NCBI GenBank assembly: GCA_030685015.1
Contig: JAUXWS010000068.1
Location: forward strand, 10,102-74,101
Source: a bacterium
Lineage (GTDB): Bacteria; CAIWAD01
DNA: 64,000 nucleotides
Direction of reading: 5' to 3'
Shown here: piece after piece, positions 7,403-17,030 of the stretch
Layout of the letters: every line of letters starts with the position of its first letter
How positions within the stretch are numbered: position 1 is the first letter of the stretch
The notes under the pieces: generated by a model
What the model saw: only the letters and a program-made list of their open reading frames with translations
Told to the model about the DNA's origin: nothing
The model's database searches: none
Made by a program: the position numbers and the translations under genes

Positions 7403-10400
7403 ATGAGGGGTCTAGGACCGGCTCGACGCATCCCCATCGTCCTGGGACCGCTGTTGGCGGTCCCAGGGCTGCTGCTGGCCCTGGCCGGAACGGCCCGGGG
7501 GGAAAGCCTGCGCCTGCTGGCCTTGCGCGTGGATTTCCAGCCCGACACCCTGGAGACGACCACGGGGGACGGCCGCTTCGAGAGCGCCTTCCAGTTCTCC
7601 CGTCGGTGGACGATTGATCCCCTGCCGCATGATTCCCTCTACTTCGATTCGCACCTGCGCTTCCTGTCCCACTGGTACGGCCGCGCCTCCCAGGGCGGGC
7701 TGGACCTGGAGTGGGAGATCTGGCCGCGGGGCGGGCAAGCGGCCTACCGCCTGCCCCACCCCATGTGGCACTACCACTGGAACCAGTCCCGCGACCGCAC
7801 CGACGAGCAACTGGCCGAGCTCTTCCGCCACAGCCTGGAGGCCGCCGACGCCGACCCCGCGCTCGCTTTCTTCAACGAGGCGGGAGAACGGCGCTTCCAC
7901 AGCGTGATCATCTTCCACGCCGGCGTGGGGCAGGATTTCGGCGAGGACGACACCCCCCACGACATCCCCTCCGCCTGGCTGGGGGCGCTGGACGGACAGA
8001 CGATGCCGCATGAGACGACGGTGGGCGACGAGACGACGGGCTTGAGCTGGACCGTGCGCCAGGGCCTTATCCTGCCGGAGGGGGAGAACCACGAAAACTA
8101 CCAGCACGGCCTGGCCGGCCTGCTGGTTCTGCAGTTCGGGCACGAACTGGGCCTGCCCAACCTGTACGACGGCCGCACCGGCCGCAGCGTGATCGGCAAA
8201 TGGGGCCTGATGGATCAGGGCAGCGCCAACTACAGCGGCCTGTTGCCCGCCCCCCTCGACGCCTGGAGCCGCCTGCACCTGGGCTGGGGCAGCGTGGAGG
8301 TCGTGGCCGCGGCGCGGGACAGCGTGCAGGTGGCGGCGCCCGACGGCCCCGCCCTGCTGCCCCGCATGGTGCGCATCCCCCTGAACGACGACGAGTACTA
8401 CCTGGTGGAGTACCGCCGCCGGCAGGAGGAGGGCCGCAACTGGACCTGGGCGCGGGACCGCGCCGGCCGCTGGGCCCGGCTGGACAGCTCCTTCACCATC
8501 AGCTTCCAGGACACCCTGGGCCAGCCCGGCGACAGCACGGGCGTCTTCATCGAGGCGGGCAATCTGGACTTCGACTTGCCGGGCAGCGGCTTGCTGGTCT
8601 GGCACGTGGACGAGCGCGCCGCCACGCCGGAGGCCATCGCCGCCAACACGGTGAACGACGATCCCCGGCGTCGGGGGGTGGATCTGGTGGAGGGGGATGG
8701 CGTGCAGGACATCGGGCGCGACTACGGGTTCTTCTCCATGCGCGGCTCGGTGGCCCTGGGCGGCAACGAGGATCCCTGGCAGCAGCCCAACACGGGCTGG
8801 ACCCTGGCCAACCCGCACTATTCCTACCGCAACGTGAGCCTGGCCTGGGACACGGAGCCTCCCACCAGCACCAACGACGGCCTCTTCACCGGCCTGCGCC
8901 TGGACGGCTTCAGCGGTCCTGACGGGCAGGGCGTCTGGCCCGACCACGGGCGCTTCAACCTTTCCTGGGATCTGCGTCCGGCCGCCCATGGCCTTTCCCT
9001 GACACCGCCCCTGGAGGGGACGGCCGCCGTGGATGTCATGTTGCAAGCCTTCTGCTGGCCTGAGGACGGGGAAAGCCTGGCGGCCTGCGTGGCCTTGCGC
9101 GACGGACTGGGCCGCTCCTACGGCCGGGTGCTGGGCGGCGACCTGGCCACCTGGCCCCGGGCCGACGGCCATGCCAGCCTGCTGCCCACCGACTGGCAGG
9201 ACGGATTGGACGGCCTCTGGGCTTTGGAGGACGGCGGCGAGGCGCGCCTGCTGGCCTGGCGCGGCGACAGCCTGGCCCTCTTCCGTCCCATGGGCCTGCC
9301 GCGTCTTTTCACCACCGAGCGCTTCTGGGCCGGCGAGCAGGGGATCCAGGCCGTGCTGCCCACGGGAGGAGGCGCCCCGGCCGCGGGCGACCCCTGGCGC
9401 GGGCGCCAACCCGGCCTCTTCGTCGTGAGCGGCCAGATGCTGCTGCGGCTTGATCCGGCGGCGCTCACCGTGGTCCAGGTGCTGGGCTCGGTCCCGGCGG
9501 GCGAGCTGCGCCTGGTGGAGGTGGAGGACGACAGCGGCTACCCCGGCCTGCTGGTGAAAGGCGACCACCCCCGCGTCTATCTGGCCGGGCGCAATGTGCT
9601 GGGCGAGGGTGGGACACTCCCCGCCGGCGCGGACCTGCTGGCCCTGGATGCCGTGTGGGAGGCCCGGGTTCCCGAGTCCACCGACACGCTGGAGGCCACC
9701 GCCCTGCTGCGCGATGAGGATGGGGCCAGCCTCTTCCGGGGATCGCGGCTCCTGCGACGCCTCGATTGCCCGAACCTGTCGGTGCGGCCCCTCCAGTTCG
9801 GACCCGATCCGGGGCTGGAGCTGGCCTTCCAGCTGCCGGGGGGCGGCCTGCGGATCTACAGCCAAGCGGGCACCCTCCTGGCCCAGCTGGCGCTGGAGGA
9901 CGGTCATGGCGCCCCCTTGACCGGATCGCGGACGGACGAGGGCGGCCTCGCCGTGATGGCCGCCTCCTCCGATCGGTTGTCGGGCCTCGAAGCTGCCGGG
10001 CTGGCGCCTCCCACCTGGCCCCGCATCATGCCGCCCCTGGTGGACGGCCCGCTGCTGCTGCCCGAGCTGGGGCTGGTGCTGGGCCTGCGCCGGGACGGCC
10101 GCCTGGCGGCCTGGGAAGCGGAGCTGGACCACCCGGTGTGGACCCAGCGCCGGGGCCTGGACGGCCGCGGTCGACCCTGGTCCAGCGGCGCAACCCACCA
10201 GGAGGCGGTCCGGATCGTGCGGGAGAACCCCGCCTTCGTCTGGCCCAACCCGGCCTCGACCGTGGCCCACCTGCGCTTCCTCCTGGGGGCGCCGGCCCGG
10301 GTCACCCTGCACGCCTACGACACGGCGGGGGATCGCGTCGCCAGCCTGGGCGCCTCCTTCGACCGGGCGGGTGAGCACGAGCTGAGCTGGGACCTGCGCG

Positions 10401-10489
10401 GCGTCGCCCCGGGCGCCTACTTCTGCCTTCTGCAGGCGGAGGGCGGCGAGTCCTGGACGAGGCGCGTCAAGCTGGCGGTGATCCGATGA
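7403..10489 (+). CDS. M6 metalloprotease-like T9SS cargo with degenerate zinc motif
   Basis: This 1028-residue secreted protein has a signal peptide, an M6 (immune inhibitor A-like) domain at about residues 30-330, a long beta-rich middle, and a T9SS type-A sorting domain (about 945-1028, beginning FVWPNPAST). The family's HEFGH...GLPDLYD motif reads L243-Q244-F-G-H247-ELGLPNLYD here. The first zinc histidine and the catalytic glutamate are therefore replaced, while the flanking GKWGLMDQG and DAWSRLHLGW match M6. Proteolysis is unlikely; binding or a structural surface role is inferred. It overlaps the next gene by ATGA and follows porV closely. Confidence 0.75.
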   Translation: MRGLGPARRIPIVLGPLLAVPGLLLALAGTARGESLRLLALRVDFQPDTLETTTGDGRFESAFQFSRRWTIDPLPHDSLYFDSHLRFLSHWYGRASQGGLDLEWEIWPRGGQAAYRLPHPMWHYHWNQSRDRTDEQLAELFRHSLEAADADPALAFFNEAGERRFHSVIIFHAGVGQDFGEDDTPHDIPSAWLGALDGQTMPHETTVGDETTGLSWTVRQGLILPEGENHENYQHGLAGLLVLQFGHELGLPNLYDGRTGRSVIGKWGLMDQGSANYSGLLPAPLDAWSRLHLGWGSVEVVAAARDSVQVAAPDGPALLPRMVRIPLNDDEYYLVEYRRRQEEGRNWTWARDRAGRWARLDSSFTISFQDTLGQPGDSTGVFIEAGNLDFDLPGSGLLVWHVDERAATPEAIAANTVNDDPRRRGVDLVEGDGVQDIGRDYGFFSMRGSVALGGNEDPWQQPNTGWTLANPHYSYRNVSLAWDTEPPTSTNDGLFTGLRLDGFSGPDGQGVWPDHGRFNLSWDLRPAAHGLSLTPPLEGTAAVDVMLQAFCWPEDGESLAACVALRDGLGRSYGRVLGGDLATWPRADGHASLLPTDWQDGLDGLWALEDGGEARLLAWRGDSLALFRPMGLPRLFTTERFWAGEQGIQAVLPTGGGAPAAGDPWRGRQPGLFVVSGQMLLRLDPAALTVVQVLGSVPAGELRLVEVEDDSGYPGLLVKGDHPRVYLAGRNVLGEGGTLPAGADLLALDAVWEARVPESTDTLEATALLRDEDGASLFRGSRLLRRLDCPNLSVRPLQFGPDPGLELAFQLPGGGLRIYSQAGTLLAQLALEDGHGAPLTGSRTDEGGLAVMAASSDRLSGLEAAGLAPPTWPRIMPPLVDGPLLLPELGLVLGLRRDGRLAAWEAELDHPVWTQRRGLDGRGRPWSSGATHQEAVRIVRENPAFVWPNPASTVAHLRFLLGAPARVTLHAYDTAGDRVASLGASFDRAGEHELSWDLRGVAPGAYFCLLQAEGGESWTRRVKLAVIR

Positions 10490-13400
10490 TCGCCCTCGTC
10501 CAGCTGCGGCGCCTGTGGCTGCCGCTCCTGCTCGCCCTGGCGGCCAGGATCGCCGCCCAGCCCGTCGCCTACAACCACCCGGACCTGGAGTGGCACTCCA
10601 GCGAGCTGGCCCACTGCACCATCCATGTCCACGAGGGGCTGGAGGACCTCGGTCTGGTGGCCGCCCAGATCATGGAGGAGATCTGGGATCCCATCACCTC
10701 CCTCTACGGCTATGAGCCCGACACCCGCGTCCACCTCATCTTCTACGACACGGACGATTACTCCAACGGCGGCGCCTACTTCTACAACAACAAGATCATC
10801 ATCTGGGCGACCAGCCTTGACTTCGACCTGCGCGGCCAGCACAACTGGCTGCGCAACGTGCTCACCCACGAGTTCACCCACATCGTCCAACTGGGGGCCG
10901 CCCGCAAGTTCAGCCGCCAAATGCCCTTCCTCTACTTCCAGATGATGGGCTACGAGCCGGAGAAGCGGGACGACGTGGTGCAGGGCTTTCCCAACCGGGT
11001 CGCCTCCTATCCCCTGGCCGGCACGATGGTGCCCGCCTGGTTCGCCGAAGGCACGGCCCAGCGCATGGTCGAAGGCCACCGCTACGACTTCTGGGACAGC
11101 CACCGCGACATGGTCCTGCGCGACCGCGTGCTCCACGGCGCTCTCTTCGATCTGGACGAGATGGCCTCCTTCGACAAGAACTCGGTGGGGGGCGAATCCG
11201 TCTACAACCAGGGCTTCAGTCTCGTCAACTGGATCGCGGAGCGGCATGGGGACGAAAGCCTGCGCCGCCTGTCGGAGGAGCTGGCGCGGCCCCACCGCCT
11301 CTCCATGGCCACGGCGATGGAGCGGGTGCTGGGTGTGGACGGCCACGAGCTGTGGCGCCGCTGGAAGGCCGACCTGGAGGAGGACTATGCCCGGCAGTTG
11401 GCCGGCGTGGACGGCCGGGGCGTGGAAGGGCGCCTCGTCTCGACCAGCCGCGTGGTCAGTCAGGCGGGGGGCGGCCGCGACGAGCACCGCGAGGAGCTGC
11501 GCACTCCGCCGACCAGCCTGGCGCCCCACCTGCCGGCAGGCAGCTGCTGCGCGGGCCTGGGCGCGGTCTGCGCCTTCCCCGAGGCGGCCGATGAGCTGGG
11601 CCCCACCAACAACATCAATCCCCGGGTCTCACCGGACGGGCGCCATGTCTACTACGCCTCCAACGGGGATGCCGACTGGCTGGGCATGACCGACCTCTGG
11701 CGCTACGACCGCCAGGCCGGCACCTGCGAGAAAGTGCTGCCCAACATCCGCGGCCCCTTCGCCCTGAGCCCCGACGGAGCCAGCGTCATCTTCTCGCGCA
11801 CCAGCCCGGTGGACAAGCTGGGCCGCCATTACCGCGACCTCTACCAGTACTGGTTCGAGGAGAAAGTGACGCGCCGCCTGACCGAGGGGGCGCGCCTCAG
11901 CCAGCCTGACCTCGCCCCCGACGGCCGCCGATTGGTGGCCGTGCAGAACGGCGGCGGCTCCACCTGGCCCGTCCTCTTCGAGCTGGACAGCCTGGACGGC
12001 CCGGCCTGGCAGGCCCTGTCCAAGCGCCAACGCAAGGCGGCGCCGCGGCTGCAGGCCCGTCGGCTGGGGCAGGAGCCCTACGGCAGCCAGTTCTTCCAGC
12101 CGCGCTGGGACCCGCGCGGCACCCGCATCGTGGCCGCCCGCGCCTGGGGTCATGGCCGCGACCTGGTGGAGCTGGACCCCGCCACCGGCGCCACGCGCGA
12201 GCTGCTGGCCACACAGCTGGACGAGCGGCAGGCCACCTTCAGCGCGGACGGACGGTGGCTGGTCTACGCCCAGGACGAGGGCGGCATCTTCAACATCTGG
12301 CGCCTGGACCTGGAGGAGGGGCGACGCGAGCGCCTGACGGCGGTGACGGGCGGCGCCTTCATGCCGACCCTGGCCGGCGACACGCTCTACTACAGCGGCT
12401 ACCGGGACCAGGGCTTCCGCCTCTTCGAACTGGCCCCCCTGCACGACCAGCAGGACGCCCCGGCGGCCCTGCGCCCGCACTACGCGGAGGCGATCCCGCC
12501 CCTGGGCACGGCGGACCAGGATCCGGCCCCCCGGACCTGGCAGCCCCTCCGCACGGAGTTCGAGAAACCCTTCTGGATCCCGCGCCTGGTGGTGGATGAC
12601 GGCGAGCTGAAGCCCGGCCTCTTCTTCCTCAACATGGATGTCTTCGAGAAGGTGGAGCTGAGCGGCGGCGTGGCGGCGGCCCGTCTCACCAACATGGACC
12701 TCTTCGCCTCGGCCAGCGCCGCGCTGGGCAAGGGCGCGGTCTTCACCGAGCTTTACGGCATGACGCGGGACCACGACGAGCGCTTCGATGATCCCTTCGT
12801 CATCGTGGGCGAGACGCCCGACGGCGCCCCCCGCTTCGACCAGTACGGCGTCCGCTACCGCTTCAGCCTGGCCGAGGGCCACCTGGGCTGGCGCCGTCGC
12901 CTGAGCGACGTGCTCAGTGTCGAGGGCGCCGTCAGCCTGGCCAACTACAAGGCCTCCTACAAGCGGCCGCCCCTCACTGTCAACTACGACTACTACAAGG
13001 GGACGGGCCTGCGCCTCCGCTTCGACCACCAGCTGGAGGCCGGGCGGCGGGTGGACGACTTCATCAACCCCCGCGGGCGCCGCTGGGCCAGCCTGGAGCT
13101 GCGCCAGCACTGGGACCGCCTCATCGACGGCTTCGAGGTCAGCTCGGCCGGCCTGCTCGAGGAGGTCTACACGCCCGCCACCTTCCTCGAAGGGGAGCTG
13201 GCCCTGGGCCGCAGTTGGGCCCTGCCCTTCTGGCCGGCCCTGTCGCTCACCGTGGACGGCAAGGCGGCGCTCATCGGCGACGCCGAGGTGGACGACTTCT
13301 TCCACACCTACGCCGGCGGGCTGATGGGCCTGCGCGGCTACTCCTACTACAGCCTGGGCGGGGTGCGAAAGGCGCTGGGGCACGTGCGGCTGGGCTTTCC

Positions 13401-13716
13401 CATCATCCGCCGCGTGGGCTGGCCGCTGGGACCTTGGCATGTCAAGCGCCTCTACGGCAGCCTCAATGCCGGCGCCGGCGACGCCTGGGGCGGCCGCGGC
13501 CCCGCCTTCGACCTCAAGCGCGAGGTGGGCGGCGACCTCAAGCTCTTCCTCACCTCGTGGGCCATGCTGCCCACCGCCCTGACCGTGGGCGCCGCCTACG
13601 GCCTGGACGAGTTCCGCGTGCCGGCGCTGGATCCGGGTGAATTCTACGGCCGGGAGTGGCGCTGGTACGCCACCCTCCTTTTCGAATTCGATGTCTTCCA
13701 GGAGCGGATACCATGA
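10486..13716 (+). CDS. Gluzincin protease - TolB-like propeller - BamA-like barrel fusion
   Basis: The 1076-residue envelope protein has three parts. Residues about 25-320 form a peptidase-MA-like gluzincin with H128-E-F-T-H132 and the third ligand E188 in WFAEGTAQ. Residues about 360-690 contain PD40/TolB-type propeller repeats (NPRVSPDGRHVYYAS, FALSPDGASVIFS, ATFSADGRWLVYAQ). Residues about 750-1076 are strand-rich and resemble the surface-antigen (BamA) barrel (GLRGYSYYSLGG). It is probably exported and anchored in the outer membrane. A near equal-length paralogue is at 58495-61722. It overlaps both neighbours by ATGA, so it is co-translated with the M6-like cargo. Substrates are unknown. 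Confidence 0.78.
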   Translation: MIALVQLRRLWLPLLLALAARIAAQPVAYNHPDLEWHSSELAHCTIHVHEGLEDLGLVAAQIMEEIWDPITSLYGYEPDTRVHLIFYDTDDYSNGGAYFYNNKIIIWATSLDFDLRGQHNWLRNVLTHEFTHIVQLGAARKFSRQMPFLYFQMMGYEPEKRDDVVQGFPNRVASYPLAGTMVPAWFAEGTAQRMVEGHRYDFWDSHRDMVLRDRVLHGALFDLDEMASFDKNSVGGESVYNQGFSLVNWIAERHGDESLRRLSEELARPHRLSMATAMERVLGVDGHELWRRWKADLEEDYARQLAGVDGRGVEGRLVSTSRVVSQAGGGRDEHREELRTPPTSLAPHLPAGSCCAGLGAVCAFPEAADELGPTNNINPRVSPDGRHVYYASNGDADWLGMTDLWRYDRQAGTCEKVLPNIRGPFALSPDGASVIFSRTSPVDKLGRHYRDLYQYWFEEKVTRRLTEGARLSQPDLAPDGRRLVAVQNGGGSTWPVLFELDSLDGPAWQALSKRQRKAAPRLQARRLGQEPYGSQFFQPRWDPRGTRIVAARAWGHGRDLVELDPATGATRELLATQLDERQATFSADGRWLVYAQDEGGIFNIWRLDLEEGRRERLTAVTGGAFMPTLAGDTLYYSGYRDQGFRLFELAPLHDQQDAPAALRPHYAEAIPPLGTADQDPAPRTWQPLRTEFEKPFWIPRLVVDDGELKPGLFFLNMDVFEKVELSGGVAAARLTNMDLFASASAALGKGAVFTELYGMTRDHDERFDDPFVIVGETPDGAPRFDQYGVRYRFSLAEGHLGWRRRLSDVLSVEGAVSLANYKASYKRPPLTVNYDYYKGTGLRLRFDHQLEAGRRVDDFINPRGRRWASLELRQHWDRLIDGFEVSSAGLLEEVYTPATFLEGELALGRSWALPFWPALSLTVDGKAALIGDAEVDDFFHTYAGGLMGLRGYSYYSLGGVRKALGHVRLGFPIIRRVGWPLGPWHVKRLYGSLNAGAGDAWGGRGPAFDLKREVGGDLKLFLTSWAMLPTALTVGAAYGLDEFRVPALDPGEFYGREWRWYATLLFEFDVFQERIP

Positions 13717-15026
13717 AATTGCTGGAGGAATTATCGATAGGAAAGCTCGTGTTGACGGGATTCCTGTTGTCGAGTGGATGCGTTCCAGCCGAGGCTAGCA
13801 CTGGGTCGATTAAGGAGCGTTTGTTCGCCCAGAGCGCTACTTCCAGGGGAATGCAGAGGGCGGCACCCGCTGCTTTCGGGACCTGTGAGAGTACCGGGGA
13901 TTACACATATACATACGGTGATAGAGAGAGCATCCTGGATGCGAAGCGCTTGTGCGAAGAACTGGCCATTCGTGCGGCGGTCGAGCAGTGCGGACTCTTC
14001 ATAACCGCTACGACCGACATCGAGAACAGCCAGCTGAAGCAGGATCTAGTCAGGATTATCGCCGCTGGATTTGTGAAGCGAAAGGACGTGATCGATCACC
14101 GCGTCGAGGACCGCACCGTTTATTACAAAGTCACCATTGTTCTGGAAGAAGAGCAGCTGTCGCAAGCCTTCATTGCTGGGCAGGATCCGCGATCAAACAT
14201 TTCGTTAGCTGCGCCGATTAACAAGCCTGAGAAACAGCACAGAGGGATTGACCTGCTGCAGGCCCTGCTCCTGCCCGGCTTCGACCAGGCCCAGCGCGGC
14301 CAGTGGGTCAGGGCCTCCCTCTTCTTCGCCGTTGAGGCCGGCGTGCTGCTGGGCGCCCGCGCCCTCAACGCCCGCGGCCGGGAGCTGGACGACGATTTCA
14401 AGGCCTTCGCCAATGAGCACTGGAGTTACGAGCGCTACATCCAGTGGCGCACCCATCGCGGGGAGTACGCCCTGGAGGAGGGCTACCTCGACCGCGGTTT
14501 CGCGGCGGCGGACCTGGCCGGACTGGACGAGGCGGGCATCGCCGCCCTCTTCGCCCACACGGCGGACGACGTGTTCAGCCCCACCGGCGGCCAGGGCAGC
14601 CATATCCTGCCCGGCTTCTTCCTGGAGGGCTACAGCGCGGGAATGGACGGCGCCTGGGACCACTTCTCCCTCAGCCGCACCCAGCAGTTCTACGAGATGA
14701 TCGGCAAGTACGCCCAGTTCCAGCGGGGCTGGGAACTCTACGGCACGGACAACGGCTGGCAGTTCGTGGCCCAGCAGCCCTGGCACTTCCAGGAGTTCTG
14801 CGGCCAGAGCCGGACCTACATGCAGATGCGCGCCGACAGCAACGACAAGCTCATCCTGGCCGACCGCTTGATGGGCCTGCTCGTGCTCAACCACGTCGCC
14901 TCCTTCCTCGACGTGCTGATCCAGACCCGCCGGGAGGGCGGCCCCGACCTGCGGGTGCGCACGGCCAGCCTGGAGACGGGGCACGGTCGGCAACCCGGCC
15001 TCAGCCTGGCCTGGCGCTTCCGATGA
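13713..15026 (+). CDS. Chimeric lipoprotein: FlgT_N-like domain plus DUF5683-like region
   Basis: The 437-residue protein begins with a signal and likely lipobox (FLLSSGC). Residues about 50-160 (AKRLCEELAIRAAVEQCG, IAAGFVKRKDVIDHRVEDRTVYYKVTI) resemble the FlgT N-terminal/SIMPL-like fold in pattern; this is not a firm match. From about residue 185 (LLPGFDQAQRGQWVRASLFF) it resembles DUF5683-type envelope proteins. DNA for the N-terminal part is much poorer in GC: 32 of 60 in 14161-14220 against 44 of 60 in 14281-14340. The start shares ATGA with the upstream stop and has GGAGCGG before it. The function is unknown; a role with the adjacent secretion proteins is inferred. Confidence 0.6.
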   Translation: MKLLEELSIGKLVLTGFLLSSGCVPAEASTGSIKERLFAQSATSRGMQRAAPAAFGTCESTGDYTYTYGDRESILDAKRLCEELAIRAAVEQCGLFITATTDIENSQLKQDLVRIIAAGFVKRKDVIDHRVEDRTVYYKVTIVLEEEQLSQAFIAGQDPRSNISLAAPINKPEKQHRGIDLLQALLLPGFDQAQRGQWVRASLFFAVEAGVLLGARALNARGRELDDDFKAFANEHWSYERYIQWRTHRGEYALEEGYLDRGFAAADLAGLDEAGIAALFAHTADDVFSPTGGQGSHILPGFFLEGYSAGMDGAWDHFSLSRTQQFYEMIGKYAQFQRGWELYGTDNGWQFVAQQPWHFQEFCGQSRTYMQMRADSNDKLILADRLMGLLVLNHVASFLDVLIQTRREGGPDLRVRTASLETGHGRQPGLSLAWRFR

Positions 15027-15763
15027 GCCTGTGCCCCATCGCCGGGCGGCCCGTCCCGCTGCTGCTGCTGGCCGGCCTCCTGCTGGCCGGGGCCGCCGCC
15101 GCCACCCCCTTCCGCCGCGCGCCGCTGCCCGCCGCGCCGCTGGATTCCCTGCGGATCGAGGCGGCGCCTCCCGCCCTGCCGCGTCCAGCGGGCCTCGTGT
15201 CGCCGGGCGGCGCTTTCCTGCGCTCGCTGGTGGTGCCGGGCTGGGGCCAGGCCGCCGTGGCGCGCCATCGGCCGGAACTGAGGGGCAAGGGCCGCACCGG
15301 CTTCTGGCTGGACCTGGGCCTGGTGGCGGGGGCCTGGGGTCTCAACCGCCTGAGCGGGATCAAGGCCAGCGAATACCGGGCCTATGCCCGGCGGCAGGCC
15401 GGCGCCGGCGACCATGGCCGCGGCAGCGATTACTGGGTGGATGTCTCCAACCACCAGAGCCGGGCCGACTTCAACCGCGCCATGTTGGAGAACGGCCTGC
15501 CCCAGCGCCGCTACCTGGACCCGGCCGACGGCTGGAGCTGGCCCCAGGAGGCGGACCTTCTGCGCTACCGCGACCTGCGCGCCGTGTCCGAGCACGCCTC
15601 CTCCCAGGCCCTGGCCGTGGGCGGCGCCATCTTCGTCAACCACGTGCTCAGCGGCGTGGGCGCCCTCCGCTTGGCCCGCCAGGAGCTGGAGCTGGCCGCC
15701 TACCCGGTGGAGGGCGGACTGGGCCTGGCCCTTTCCCTGGACCTGACGCCGCGCCTGCGGTAG
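15023..15763 (+). CDS. DUF5683-like envelope protein
   Basis: This 246-residue protein has an N-terminal hydrophobic signal (LLLLAGLLLAGAAAATP) and the segment SPGGAFLRSLVVPGWGQAAVARH, typical of DUF5683/'PGWGQ' membrane-associated proteins of FCB bacteria. Later residues parallel the C-terminal half of the preceding lipoprotein: both have a GxG-x-YW region and an NHV segment near the end. The two may therefore be tandem relatives. It starts in an ATGA overlap and closes the five-gene porV operon; a GC-rich hairpin (15788-15808) lies after it. The biochemical role is unknown. Confidence 0.6.
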   Translation: MSLCPIAGRPVPLLLLAGLLLAGAAAATPFRRAPLPAAPLDSLRIEAAPPALPRPAGLVSPGGAFLRSLVVPGWGQAAVARHRPELRGKGRTGFWLDLGLVAGAWGLNRLSGIKASEYRAYARRQAGAGDHGRGSDYWVDVSNHQSRADFNRAMLENGLPQRRYLDPADGWSWPQEADLLRYRDLRAVSEHASSQALAVGGAIFVNHVLSGVGALRLARQELELAAYPVEGGLGLALSLDLTPRLR

Positions 15764-15831
15764 CGGCATGTTCCGGACATGATCCTTGTGGCGGGCCGCG
15801 GCCCCCACCCAACCACGGGTGCGGCAATCCC

Positions 15832-16764
15832 ATGAGACTCTACCTCACCGGCATCAGCGGCTTCGTGGGCTCCCGGCTGGCGGAGGCCTGGGCGGACCAC
15901 CATGAGCTGGCCGGCTGCAGCCGCCAGCGGCCGGACTGGCTTGAGGCCGAGCACCATGTCCTGGATCTGGCCGAGGAGCCGCGCCACGTGGCCGACCGCC
16001 TGGAGGCCTTCCGTCCGGACTGGGTGGTCCACTGCGCCGCCGTCTCGCAACCGGCCCTGGTCGGGCGGGATCCGGCCCAGGCCCGGCGCGTCAACGTGGA
16101 GGCCGCCCACTGGGTGGCGGACTGGTGCCGGCGCCGCGGGCGCGGCCTCATCGCCTTCAGCTCGGACACGGTCTATCCCGACGCCGCCCTGACTCCCGCT
16201 CCCGCCACCGGCTGGAGCGAAAGGGCGGAGCTCGACCCGGCCCACCTCTACGGCCGCAGCAAGGTCGAGATGGAGGAGGCGGTGCGGACCCTGCTGCCCG
16301 AGGCGCTGCTGCTGCGCTGCAGCCTGCTCTGGGGCAGGTCCCGGCCCGGGCAGAATTCCTTCTCAGGCTGGTTATTGGCCCACTGGCGCGAGGGGAAGCC
16401 CGCCCCCGTCTTCCGCGACAACCGGCGCCACCTGCTGGCGGCGGGCGCCCTGCCCGCCATGATCGACGGACTGCGGGCGGTGATGGAGGCGGGAGGCGGA
16501 CCGCGCGGCGCGTTGAACCTGGGAGGGGCCGATTATCTGAGCCGGGAGGACTTCGCCCTGCTCTTCTGCCGCCACCTGGGCCTGGATGAGGGTCTGCTGC
16601 GGCCCCTGGACACGGCCGAGGCGGGGCTGGCCGAAGCGCCGGCGCGGGAGTTGCCGCTGGATCTGGGCCGCCTGCGCCGCTGGCTGGGCGAGCCGCCCAC
16701 CACTGATGAGTGGCTGGCGCGGGACTATGGCCCCCCGCATCCCATCAGCACCGGCGGCGCCTGA
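15832..16764 (+). CDS. RmlD-like NAD(P)-dependent sugar epimerase/reductase
   Basis: This 310-residue extended short-chain dehydrogenase starts with a Rossmann motif, TGISGFVGSRLAE, and has the catalytic SSDTVYP and Y-x-x-x-K (YGRSK) elements. The overall pattern (HCAAVSQPALVGRDP, NVEAAHWVADWC) matches dTDP-4-dehydrorhamnose reductase-like proteins, which are about 290-310 residues. Activated-sugar reduction for surface polysaccharide is the likely role, but no other rhamnose genes adjoin it, so the substrate is open. The ATG at 15832 follows the preceding operon by 68 bases. Confidence 0.75.
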   Translation: MRLYLTGISGFVGSRLAEAWADHHELAGCSRQRPDWLEAEHHVLDLAEEPRHVADRLEAFRPDWVVHCAAVSQPALVGRDPAQARRVNVEAAHWVADWCRRRGRGLIAFSSDTVYPDAALTPAPATGWSERAELDPAHLYGRSKVEMEEAVRTLLPEALLLRCSLLWGRSRPGQNSFSGWLLAHWREGKPAPVFRDNRRHLLAAGALPAMIDGLRAVMEAGGGPRGALNLGGADYLSREDFALLFCRHLGLDEGLLRPLDTAEAGLAEAPARELPLDLGRLRRWLGEPPTTDEWLARDYGPPHPISTGGA

Positions 16765-17030
16765 AGCCGCCATTTCTCGGGGCGACCCGGCGCCACCCGG
16801 AAGCCGCGCCAGCCTGGCGGAGTCAGTTGCATGCCGGGCGCCTCCAGAATAGGCATGATTTGTGCAAAAGAATCCCGCTGCCGGACTGGCGCAGCTTGCC
16901 TAGCTTGATGCCCAACAGCAGGCCCCCCCAGGCGTCGCATCCGCCCGACCATGTGTCAAGAGTTCCATACATCTGACGAGGCGTGTTCCGCCTTGGCCTG
17001 ACGGTCCCGCCAGCCAGCCAGGAGGGAGTC

